The notes beneath the pieces are model-generated. The model was given only the letters and a program-made list of their open reading frames with translations. It ran no database searches and was not told the origin of the DNA. DNA of 64,000 nucleotides from Agrocybe praecox. Lineage: Eukaryota; Basidiomycota; Agaricomycetes; Agaricales; Agrocybaceae. The translations under genes were made by a program, and so were the position numbers. Location: assembly GCA_964017145.1 (NCBI GenBank), contig OZ024846.1:3658001-3722000 (forward strand), given 5' to 3'. Of this stretch, positions 48,086 through 58,138 are shown one piece after another; position 1 is the stretch's first letter; every line of letters begins with the position of its first letter.

Positions 48086-48639
48086 TTTGCTGCTTTCTTT
48101 CGCTTCTTCTCCGAAGTGACGAACTCCTAACGCACCGTCCGCATTTATTTCCCTGCATTCAAATTGAAGTTTTAGATAGGCGCGAACAGGGAGCAAATGA
48201 CAGGGGCTGTTTGAGAGTTGCAGTGAGTGGTTGCGCTTGGGAAGTGTTTTTGGTGGGGCCTACTTAGCTTCGTTTTGTTTTTTCTATCGCTCTGTCTACC
48301 CTTGCTTGCTTGTACTGTATTGGTATTATCAGGTGCGTTCCCTTCGCCTTGTTTCGTTTTATCTTGACTCAACGGAGTACTTATATGCTCGCTGATATAG
48401 GTCCTCCCTCCCTCCCTTACATCCATTCGCCTTCGGGCAGCTTAGAACTACACCCACGTCATGGATGTCTCTAAAGCGGCTATACCATCAAGGGAGAATC
48501 ATTCACATCTTGGTTGTGTTCTCCTCTGACGAGTACAGACACTCATCGAGTTGGAACTTGGTCGTCGTCGCTGCCTTTCTACCGCTTTCTTCCTTCCTCT
48601 TTGCCTGTATCTAATTTCTCTCTGTCGTTCCTCAACCTA

Positions 48640-49680
48640 TCCACTAACCATCCTACAGACTACGACCTCCCTAACAAAAAAAAATCCTCTCACACGCCAC
48701 CTCCCTCACCCACAAATCTAAAGGCGTGCACTACGCCAAGGACCAAGGCGCTACAGATGATGTGTACGAGTTCGACCCAGATAATTCCGCAGACGAATAC
48801 GACGAGGGTGTCCGGAGTGAGGATGGTGAGGGTTAGAGTGGACGCACACCGGAGAGAGGGCAAACTAGGCTGTTTAGTGCGGTGTTCATTATTTTTGATA
48901 GGATTATTGGGACAGGGTGGGTTTTTCTAAGTTTTTTTTTTTTCTTTCGAGGATTTCGGCGTTGGTTCGGCTGGATTTGGATGGGTTATGTTGTCAGATG
49001 GATGGGGTTTCCATGTCAGCTCTCGTCTGTCCCTGTCCTGCTCGTTGCTTCCCTCGCAATGATCCCATACGGCTTCGATTTTTTCTCCCCTTTCATTCCA
49101 CTTTTCTACTCGATGCTAACCACTTTCCTCCAGTGTATTCGCCAACCCAAGTTGGGTGTCTCTGTATATTCCCCTTCCCTTCCCACCCGTATTAAACCTC
49201 CTTCAACTTCATGTGGCTCATCTGTGCCACAATCCTAGGGGGAGTGCGCGTTCGTTCTCTGTGTTTATATAATATGAGTTTCGGGGTTTTTGCGTTTCTC
49301 CTTTCGCGTTTCGTGACTTTTACTCGTCTTCTAGTCGATATTTGCTGATCACGCACGCATATAGGTTATTTGGTCGTGCATCGGCGTCTCAAATGTCAAT
49401 TATGCGCTCGCTGAGGTGAAGAACCCGAAGCGTACAGTTCGTATTGCAGGTCCTCTGGCTATTGCCGTTGTGACGATGTCGGTAGAGTCGAACACTCTCT
49501 TCGTCGGCCCCCTCCTAAGGCTCCTGTATTGGACATATGCAGTCGAGGAATGGACGGTGTATGGGCTCGAAGCAGTTTATGGGGCCGCATTTAGGGAGAA
49601 GGATGTATGGCTGGAGTGCACCTTCACTGATTCATCGGCATCTGCTATCGGCCACGATCAATCTATCAAAGTATCGATGA
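48640..49680 (+). pseudogene. MUP1-like amino-acid permease relic G
   Basis: The N-terminus at 48715-48830 reads KSKGVHYAKDQGATDDVYEF and DPDNSADEYDEGVRSEDG, then a stop, then RTPERGQTRLFSAVFIIFDR and IIGTG next to GTGGGT (48917). After an intron, a CAG acceptor near 49135 leads to a damaged VFANP exon start. At 49370-49490 SNVNYALAEVKNPKRTVRIA and GPLAIAVVTM follow a CATATAG acceptor, then in the same frame LLRLLYWTYAVEEWTVYGLE, a short version of the C-terminal exon. The central helices are deleted. Exon order and retained introns agree with the other relics. Confidence 0.75.
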
Positions 49681-50024
49681 TACCACACCCCTCCTGTTGT
49701 GTTATATATACGAACACGAGCACGAATGGCGCTGCTGCACTATGTACACTCGATACACTTAAAAGTATAGATTTTTTTGAAAGTGATCTTCAATCTCGCT
49801 ATCTTCAGTGGTTATTTTATGTACTAAGAGTGTATTGTTACATATATTTCCCCCCTTCTTTCGCGCCTTCCTCCGTTCCCCTCTCGTTTCATCCCTCATG
49901 TGCTATTTATTGCTAATGATATGATATGATACCCTTACCTGGGCCATTCAACCAGTCGTCTTGTCTCTTTTGTGTGTGTGTGTATGTTTTTGGTTTGAAT
50001 GGTAGATGTGGGGATTCTCGTGGT
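49681..50024. other. intergenic, boundary between the two tandem arrays
   Basis: No gene. A GTGTGTGTGTGT microsatellite is at 49972-49983. The 4.8-kb tandem unit with CRN-kinase and subunit g begins just after this interval. Confidence 0.5.
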
Positions 50025-50181
50025 CGGTTCTTCGGGATATGCGAATAGCAGAAAATTTAATTGAGATGGTGCACAGAATGTATGTTGCGGCGATAAGCAT
50101 GATAACACGATAGTTGCGCGCAGAATCGAAGCTAGAAATCCGGACGGCCAAACTTTGGGACATTCAATCTGGCTCAGCGGA

Positions 50182-50218
50182 GCGCGACGCGTAGTGGTTA
50201 TCGGTTTCGAATCGCACG
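50182..50218 (+). other. tRNA-like relic, copy 1
   Basis: GCGTAGTGGTTATC resembles a tRNA D-arm and TTTCGAATCGC a T-arm, but the anticodon arm is missing between them. The same relic is at 55096-55137 (GGTGTAGTGGTTATC, GGGTTCGAATCGC, the clearest) and 59916-59957. Not a functional tRNA. Confidence 0.4.
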
Positions 50219-50286
50219 TTTTATATGAAAAGCGAAATCTAAAGGCTGCATTGCATATAAAATACGTGTTGGGTGGAAGGAAACAT

Positions 50287-50614
50287 TTAATCGAGCTTGT
50301 AGCCAATCAAGTGCCGTCTGCCGAAAATCTCTCCAATCTAGGGTAACGAGGCGTTGATTAGCTTTATGGGAGGGTAAGACTTGAAGACTTCCTTAATCAC
50401 GTTGATGTTGCAAAGTAGAGGTTGCTTGTACGCTGGGAAGCGAAATAGATATGGGACTTATACCGTCCAACCTTGTTTCCGAGAGCTTCAATCAGCATTT
50501 GGGCAGCGGCGATGGTGTCTTGTGGCTTCAAGGCTTGTTCTGTCTCACTTCTGTTGACGAGGGTATGATAAAAGGTTGCCTGAGGACGGAAGCTTGCATG
50601 AGTGCAGTGGACAC
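50287..50614 (-). pseudogene. ATP synthase subunit g relic, copy 1
   Basis: Exon 3 is preserved (IGEIFGRRHLIGYKLD then TAA, 50287-50337, acceptor CCCTAG). Compared with the intact gene at 60020-60752, most of exon 2 (about 190 bp) is deleted, so that the intron-2 side joins directly to the VTKEVF region. Exon 1 is strongly altered, and the start codon position reads GTG. It cannot encode subunit g. Confidence 0.8.
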
Positions 50615-50711
50615 TTTGTGGAGAGGGACGTGTGGGGAACGAGGTCAACGGTGTGTTGACGGTGACCGCAACATGTGGGAATTTTCTGGAATTCCGGATT
50701 ACATACTCGGT

Positions 50712-50728
50712 GATCTTATCTTATCTTG
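50712..50728 (-). promoter_or_regulatory. double GATA-type site, copy 1
   Basis: On the minus strand AAGATAAGATAAGATC, about 100 bp upstream of the subunit g start. Conserved in the other two units at 55851-55868 and 60848-60863 although the genes next to them have decayed, which fits a shared, possibly bidirectional, promoter interval. GATA factors binding WGATAR sites are known in fungi; use here is inferred. Confidence 0.4.
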
Positions 50729-50947
50729 ACGCCAACGTACGCCCGTAAAACCAGTCGAATTCATATATCCTGTCCATCGGCAATGAAGATTTTGTGTGCT
50801 ATTCCATACATTTCTTTCCATTTAACCAGCTAGTGGTGTATTTCAATGCGTACTTTTGGGCCTGCTGCCCAAGTTTCGATCGAGTGGCTGTGTTATATAT
50901 GTGGGTATGTTTGTTTTAGCGCCTATCCGCTCTCCTTGCGCACAACC

Positions 50948-52911
50948 ATGATCTCTTTGAACTGCTACTATCCTGGAGAGTCACTTTGTTTCTTTAAAAT
51001 CAAATTAAAAGAGGAAAACCTGGTAGCTACGCTTAGAAGAGAGGTTCGGCAAGAGCTCCTGACTGGATTCGAAGTGTACATCAGCGCACGTCATATTCAA
51101 CTTTTTTAAGGTATGACGCTCTTTCATTAGGAGTCAACCAACTCACACACGGCAGGCGGATGTTCTACTACATCCTCAAAATGACCTTCCCATGCGTGCT
51201 CTGCAGTGGCTGCGTCGACAAAAACTGGGTGATCACTTCGTAGAGAGGGACCGCCTTTCATCCATATTTCCAGGCGGGCCTTCTTCATCTGATGAGGTGC
51301 ATATCATTGTTTCCGATCCAGAAGGTATGTTCTGATCTTTTTTTCTGTTATAAAGCTCTGATTCTCTCAGTTTTGAAGATGGTTTCGGAGATGACCGAAG
51401 GCCTGGGCGACCTCTATTTCAATCAACGCAGGAAGCTCCGCAATGGTATGCCTCATATTGACACCTTGTTGACTGTTTTCTTTTTCAACAAAGACCTTCA
51501 TAATATTATCCAATATTTATGCCCAGTCTCTTCGCCATCGGAAACTATTGGCAGCGTCAACAAAATACGTGCATTTCTCAATCGTCGTGTCTATCTCGGT
51601 CGTCCTGGTGGTACTCCTGCCGCAATTTTCGACCCCGCCCTTGCAGCTTTACAGCGTCGACTAGAAAATCTCGACAAAGTTGAAGTAACCCATCAAGACG
51701 TCGTGCATGCCACTGACTACCTTAACGCGGCCATACAGATTTACGACGACGAAATGGACCGCAAAATCACGATTAAAAAAAGCATCAGTGTGGTGCTCGA
51801 CCGATATGGTCAATGGAACATAAAGCTCGAATGGGTGGATGGAATCACACCTGACTGTACTTGGTGGAAAAAAGTGTTTCTTCTTACGGTACTGGAGCTC
51901 AAGAACACTGTGGATGTTGCCGGAAACCCTGTTCTTCAAGCCGTCGTCGTTTACTGCAAAATAATTTCGCAAGAGAAGGTTTGACGCTCTTTAAAATTAT
52001 GTTTGGCTACCGCGGCTTACCTCCGTTTGTAGTACAAAAATTACCTCGATCTTTGCAACTTCACTATCGTTCTTGTAGGGATTACTAAAAATCGTATTGA
52101 CATCTCCATCGCTGTTGGCATAGGAGAGATTTACGTCACGCACTTGCTCACGCTCGATCTTACTGCTGGATTTCTTGCGTCTGACAACATTATTAGCTTG
52201 GCTCGTGTGTTTAAGGCCCTGTCGCTGTGTCGGGAGGACCTAGCGCTTTATTACCGCAATGTTGAAGAAAAATCAGGCCCGCCGTTCTCCTCTTTATGTC
52301 CCAACCCGACGCCCACCGATTCTTCTAATACGCTGCCTATTCTCAAATACACACATCTCCTGTCACAAGCTGGCGAACCCACTTCTGTTACTGAGGACCT
52401 CAGGATCACGATTGCCGCAAGGTATATTGCCACTCTCGCCGACCGGAAAGTTGTCGTCAAGTTTACTGTGCGCCACAATGAACAAGCTCATCGTCTTCTT
52501 GCTGACGCTGGGTTCGCGCCCAAGCTACACTCTTGTAAGCACGTCGTCGGTGGTTTGTACATGGTTGTGATGGACCGTGTGTGCGGAAAATCCCTCTTGC
52601 AGCTCCAACCCTACAGAATACCTTTTCCTACCGTTCTGGACCAGCTCCGTCAGGCGGTACATCTACTTCACGAAAACGACATTGTATTCGGTGACTTGCG
52701 GGATGGAAATATCCTGTACGATATGTCAAAGAGGTCTGCAGTCCTCGTCGACTTTGATTGGGCTGGAATCCACGGTGTGGACAAATACCCGCCTACCCTC
52801 AACGTTGCTAATAACTGGTCACCGGACGTTGTGCCGTATGGTTCTATGCTCAAAGACCATGATTTGTGGCAACTTACACGGTTAGAAGACCTATGTGACC
52901 TGGAGGTTTAG
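50948..52911 (+). CDS. Crinkler (CRN)-like protein with C-terminal kinase-like domain 1 (one frameshift)
   Basis: Exons 50948-51110, 51156-51324, 51371-51978, 52033-52911; 605 aa if one base is discounted. The N-terminus (about 1-110) starts MISLNCYYPGESLCFFKIKL and ends SIFPGGPSSSDEVHIIVSDP, the pattern of the ubiquitin-like CRN header domain. The middle (about 120-310) contains PVSSPSETIGSVNKI and LEWVDGITPDCTWW, not assigned. The C-terminus is an atypical kinase: beta-3 Lys in VVVKFT (about 456), catalytic-loop GDLRDGNILY (Asp about 534) and DFDWAG (DFG-like, about 553). Known CRN proteins are secreted or host-targeted effectors in oomycetes and of unclear role in free-living fungi; I see no signal peptide. 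Lesion: T6 at 51102-51107 where copy 2 has TTTTC creates TAA just before the exon 1 donor. It may be a real break or a sequencing error. Confidence 0.7.
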
Positions 52912-53779
52912 CTGGTTCATCTCTCCATATTTACCCATTGCCTCTCACTACTGTAGGACTATGCCGCATTCAAATTGTGTTAGGTATACCATCTCATGCA
53001 CGATCCCCGTATGTGGATTACCGAATTCTGTTACATTGAGTGCATCAATATATTGCGTGAATAAACCAGCATGCCGCCCGCAGTCTATTCTTCGACAAAT
53101 CTTTTCTTTTCTTTTTTTAAAAAAAGAAAGAAAAGAAAGAAAAGAAAGAAAAGAAAAGAAACAGCAAATATAGGTCCATTTGATAAACTTCGTCTGTGGC
53201 TAAACATACTGAAAGATATTTTAATTGGCCTTTGGGACAGTGGCATCTGTCTCTTCAAGGAATTTCTAGGTTGCTCACAATTCGCTCACCTGTTGCGGTG
53301 AGAATGTTAATCGCCTCGAATGCGCGGCGCTGACTCTTCGTATTGCTGAGCACTGTGCATTATGTTAATATATATACGCGGGCTTTATTCACGGACGCAT
53401 ATAAGTGTTTTCGTTGAGTAACTTTACTGTGGATGGCTCCCAATCCGCGGACAGAAGAATGAGGCGAGTTTCGAAGGAGCGCGTCAGCGCCCGCAGTTGC
53501 TCACGGTTATTTGTTATGAAGAAACTTGTATTTTTGCCTGCATTGGCCTGTTCTCATAGTTATTGAGTAAAAGAGTCCGGAGAAAGACCATGTGTATCAC
53601 CTTCCACAAGGATGTAAAGTAGTTGAGGAGAGAGGGAGGCTCTAAAGTGACGCCCTGAACAAATAAGGACAGCGAATGAGACGTCCTCGCGCATTTTGCT
53701 CAAATCACGCAGCTTGATCCGTAAAGGTAATGATATTCCCGACCCACGGAAGAACTCTTTCAATGTACCTTTCCGGATT
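52912..53779. other. 3' region of CRN-kinase 1 with a purine tract
   Basis: No gene. At 53104-53162 lies CTTTTCTTTTTTTAAAAAAAG followed by about 45 bp of AAAGAAAG-type purine repeats. The pyrimidine run facing the purine run can pair with it, so a hairpin or triplex-forming tract is possible. The counterpart in unit 2 (about 58345-58375) has only a short purine run. Confidence 0.5.
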
Positions 53780-54640
53780 CAGAGACTCGGTTGGTGGATC
53801 CTATCCGGAGTTCTGAAAGGCAAAATTAGAAGTACAAACTTTTTTTTATTGATCACGTGATGCAGAAAAAAAAATCTAAGCAGACAGGAAGAAAGAAAGA
53901 AATCTAGCAATAGAGCGAGAGGACCCAAGACATTTAAAAGCGTCCTAAAAGGAGGAGGGGAAGCCTGGATATGTGTAGCCTGAGCTACAGACCGAACAGA
54001 ATGGTCGTAAACGATATGGAAGTGATTATACGGGTAAACTTGGTACCGCAGGTCAGTCAGCGTAAAAAGGGGTAGTGGGATAGTGAAAAGGAAAAAATAA
54101 TCACGGAAGCATATGCACAGAAGATGTACTCCGGAGTAATATATACTAAGGAATGGAATCAACGTCGGTGAAGGTTGGACAACGGGTCTGCAACTGCGTC
54201 ACTGTTGTGCCAAGGTCTTTCGTTTTCAAAACAGGACTGGGAAATCAAAGTGGATGAGCAACTATCAGAACTTCGTAAATAAGAAGCCTACAGTTGTCTA
54301 CGGGTGTCATTTCGCCATCTTGATCTCAAAAGTGCCATGACGCCTTGGGTTCATGCAACATGACCGTTACGATCCAACGGCGAAAATTTTGTTTGTAAAA
54401 GCAGAGCGTGCGTATGTGTAAGTCAAGTACGAAGGTGTGCGCAGATACGGTGTCTTCATATGAAATGTGCGAAGGCTATATGGGTAATGATTGTCAGAAA
54501 ACCGTCAGCTGAGAGGTTCAAGCACACACCTTAGCAGAGCCGGGCGGAAACAGCCTCTTGGCTCAGCTAGTAGGACCCGAAAGACAAATATGTTAGCTCC
54601 GCTAGATGTAGCATTAATGTAAAGGGGGAAAAGAAGCTAG
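53780..54640 (-). other. conserved downstream block, unit 1 (possible decayed gene)
   Basis: Closely matches 58600-59440. Read on the minus strand, both copies have CDGEMT-like context: PKASWxFxDQDGEMT, then LGTTVTQLQT and PTFTDVDS, and further LPLFTLTDLRYQVxPYNHFH and ATHIQASPPPF, but in this copy the first part has in-frame stops. The conservation over about 800 bp may only reflect recent duplication. I do not recognise a family and propose no function. Confidence 0.35.
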
Positions 54641-55199
54641 CGCATCATAGGTGTGTAAACCAGAGTGAGCCCATGAAAAGTACAAAGTCACGTGACCATA
54701 CGAAGAAAAGGATGTATCAGTGAAGAAATGAAATTAGCCAGATAGAGAGACAGCCCAGTGCATGGGGAAGTATTCTGAAAGTTGGGGACAATGCCTATCC
54801 ATTTACAGCACAAATCTTGACCACATACATTGGTTCAGGACCGAGGTGGGAGGAGTCGTAAGTTTGGATTGGTTTCCTAGTCAGTATGTGCAGGATATGC
54901 GAATAGTAGAAAAAATAATTGAGGTGGCGCACAGAATGTATGTTGCGGCGATAAACATGACGCGCGTAGGGCTTGTTGCAGATTCTGAGTTTGAGTTGTC
55001 GCGAAAAAAATAGCCTGACAGTTCCGTGCAGACTCGAAACTCGATACTTGGACGGCTAAACTCTGGGAAAATCAATTAAAGCACAGACTCAGCGAAGCGC
55101 GAGGTGTAGTGGTTATCCTCGGGTTCGAATCGCACGTTTAAAAGGCAAAATCTAAAGTGTGTATTGCATATAAAATAAGTGCTGGGTCGAAGGAAACAT
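54641..55199. other. unit junction with tRNA-like relic copy 2
   Basis: Carries the tandem-unit start near 54880 and the clearest tRNA-like relic at 55096-55137 (GCGCGAGGTGTAGTGGTTAT, GGGTTCGAATCGCAC). Otherwise no gene. Confidence 0.4.
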
Positions 55200-55754
55200 C
55201 TAATCGAGCTTGTAGCCAACCAAGTGCCGTCCGCCGAGATTCTCTCCAATCTGGGGTAACGAGGCGTTGATTAGCTTTACGGGAGCGTAACGCGAATATT
55301 ACAATAACGTACCTTGAAAACACCATATGGTTGTAATCCGTAAATACCGACACGTCCAGTTTCGCCGCGCCTAACCAGGTGTCCTACGATGGCTGGGGAA
55401 GTGATTTGCGTCCACAGGGAGCTGTAAGCACTCTTCACGGCGTCGAGTGTGGGTGGTTGAGGTCCCTCCTCGGCATATATTTGCTTGAAGACTTCCTTCG
55501 TCACGTTAAGGTTGTAGAGTTTTCTTGTACGCTGAGAAGCAAAATAGATATGGGACTTATACCCAAAGAGCTGTCCGACCTTGTCTCCGAGAGGTTCAAG
55601 GAACCTTTTGGCCCCGTCAACGAACTTTCCACCATTTTTCTGGGCAGCGGCGAGGATGTCTTGTCATTTGTGGCTTCTTCTGTCTAGCCTCCGTTGAAGG
55701 GGGAATGACATAAGAGTGTCTGAGGATGGAAGCTTGTATGACCGCAGTGCGCAT
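55200..55754 (-). pseudogene. ATP synthase subunit g relic, copy 2
   Basis: All three exons are recognisable. Exon 3 (55200-55250) encodes IGENLGGRHLVGYKLD. Exon 2 (about 55314-55536) keeps VTKEVFKQIYAEEGPQPPTL, SAYSSLWTQITSPA and GRVGIYGLQPYGVFK, but near 55515-55530 about 5 nt are lost (the KQPILYN region), which shifts the frame. Exon 1 starts with MRTAVIQASILRHS at 55754, lacks the FARQAFVQQRALASKRLMSS presequence part and then runs out of frame (insertions near 55665-55680). The exon 1 donor is altered from GTGTAAGT to GTATAAGT context. Nonfunctional. Confidence 0.85.
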
Positions 55755-55850
55755 TTTGTGGAGAGGGACGTGTGGGGAACGAGGGCAATGGTGTGTTGAC
55801 GGTGACCGTAACAGATGGGAATTTTCTGAAATCCCGAATTACATACTCGG

Positions 55851-55868
55851 TTATCTTATCTTATCTTC
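55851..55868 (-). promoter_or_regulatory. double GATA-type site, copy 2
   Basis: TTATCTTATCTTATCTTC on the plus strand (AAGATAAGATAAGATAA on the minus), between subunit g relic 2 and CRN-kinase 2, as in units 1 and 3. Confidence 0.4.
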
Positions 55869-56183
55869 ACGCCAACGCACGCCCATAAAACCAGTCGGAT
55901 GCATATATCCTGTGCATCGTCAATACATATTTATCTGCCATTGTATACAGTCCTTTCTATTTAATTAGATAGTGGTGGATTGCTCGGAGTAGTAAGTACT
56001 CTTCCGCCTGGCGCTCATCGTTTGAGGGGGTGGGTATGTTATACATGGGGGCATGTTTATTTTAGAGGTCATCGCATACCCATACATTCTCTGATCATGA
56101 TTACCGAGCTCTACTACACGTGATACATGACTGACACCCTGCGATTGCATTCAAAGAGTCCCCAGTACTCCTTGCGCATAACC

Positions 56184-58138
56184 ATGATGTCGTTAACCTG
56201 TTACTATCCTGCCGAGAAACCCCGTTTATTTACCATCCGAGTGGACCCGAAAGAACTCTTAGCCACGCTCAGACAAGAGGTTTTCAAAGAGCTAACTGCA
56301 TTCGAAGTGCACTTCAGGCGAGATGATATTCGACTTTTCAAGGTGTGCTTTTTCTTTCTATGGCAAACAAGCAACTCACGCACTGCAGGCGGATGTCTTA
56401 CTCCATCCATACGATGGCCTCCCCATGCGCGCTCTCCAGTGGCTTCATCGACAAAAACAGAGTGATCACCTCCTAGAGGTGGACTGCCTTTCATACATAT
56501 TTCCAGGCGGACGTCCATCCGGTGTGGTCCATATCATTGTTTCCGATCCAGGAGGTTTGCTCTGCGCTGTCTTTCTGTTCGATATTTCTGATTCTCTTAC
56601 TTTTGGAGATGCCAGATAGCTTGACTGACCTGCCATCATTCCTTCAAGGCAGGACGCTCCGCACGGGTAGGCCTCTTGTCGACACACTGTAGACTTGTGT
56701 TCTCATTTTTTAATAAGAACCTCCATGCTCGTATGCAAGCTTTACACCCGGTTTCTTCGCCATCCGAGACAATTGGTAGCGTCAACAAAATACATGATTT
56801 TCTCGATCGTCGTGTCTATCTAGGTCGTCCTGCTGGTGCCCCTGCCGCAATTTTCAACCCCGCTCTTGCAGCCTTACAGTGTCGTCTAGAAAATCTCGAC
56901 AAAGTTGAAGTCACCCAAAAGGACGTCGTGCATGCCACTGACTACCTCAACGCGGCCATACAGATTTACGACGATGAGCAGGCCCGCGAAGATGCGATTA
57001 AAGATTGCATTAATGTAGCTCTCGGGCGATATGGTCAATGGAACACGAAGCTCGAATGGGCGGATGGAATCACACCTGACTGTACTTGGTGGCACAAAAT
57101 ATTTCTTCTCATGGTGCTGGAGCTCAAAAACACTGGGTCTCGGCGGAAACCCTGTTCTTCAAGCCGTCGTCGATTACTGCAAAGTAATTTCGCAACAGAA
57201 GGTTTGACATCTCTTTGATATTTTATTCGGCTACTGCGGCTTACCTCCGTTTGTAGTACAAGAATTACCTTGATCTTTGTAACTTCCCTATCGTTCTTGT
57301 GGGTATTACTGAAAACCGTATTGACATCTCCATTGCTGTTTTCATAGGAGAGATTCACGTCACGCACTTGCTCACGCTCGATCTTACCGCTGGATTTTTT
57401 GCTTCTGACAACATCATTCGCCTGGCCCGTGTATTCAAGGCCCTGTCGTTTTGTCTGGTCGACCTGTCGCTTTATTACAGCAAAGTCGGAGACAAAACAG
57501 TCCCGTCGTCTTCTTCTTTATATCCCAACCCGACGCCCGCTGATTCTTCCGTTACGCTGCCTGTCCTTCACTACACACATCTTCTGTCCAGAGGTGGTCA
57601 ACCAATCGCTGTTACTGAGGGCCTCGGGATCACGATTTCCGCAAGGTATATTGCCACTCTCGCCGACGAGGAGGTTGTAGTCAAATTTACTGCGCGTTAC
57701 AATGAACAGGCTCATCACCTTCTTGCTGAAGTTGGGTTCGCACCCAAGCTACACTTTTGTACGCGTGTCGTCGGTGGTTTGTACATCGTTGTGATGGACC
57801 GTATATGCGGGAAATCCCCCTGGCAGCTTCAGTACGACAAGGAACCGATCCCTACAGGCGTCCTGGAACAGGTCCGTAAGGCAGTACATCTCATCCACGA
57901 AAACGACATTGTATTCGGTGACTTGCGTGATGGCAACATCCTCTACGATACGTCCAAGAGTTCTGCAGTCCTGGTCGACTTTGATTGGGCTGGAATGCAT
58001 GGCGTGGACAAATACCCGCCGACGCTCAACGTTGCTAATAACTGGCCACCGGACGTTGTGCCGTATGGTCCTATGCTGAAAGACCACGATTTATGGCCAC
58101 TTAAACAGCTACAAGGCCTTTGTAAACCAGAAGTTTAA
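56184..58138 (+). pseudogene. Crinkler (CRN)-like protein with C-terminal kinase-like domain 2, disrupted
   Basis: Expected exons by comparison with copy 1: 56184-56342, 56389-56554, about 56601-57201, 57257-58138. Header domain: MMSLTCYYPAEKPRLFTIRV, LLATLRQEVFKELTAF, YIFPGGRPSGVVHIIVSDPG; here exon 1 is in frame (RLFK then GTGTGC). Kinase-like exon is open for 293 codons: VVVKFTARYNEQAHHLLAEV, FGDLRDGNILYDTS, VDFDWAGMHGVDKYPPTLN. Lesions: the acceptor of intron 2 reads CTCTTAC instead of CTCTCAG; about 4 extra nt with a TAG near 56690-56715 shift the frame; 2 nt are missing near 57133-57140 (ACTGGGTCTCGGCGG against ACTGTGGATGTTGCCGG). The last exon alone could still yield a kinase-like fragment if transcribed. 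Confidence 0.8.
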
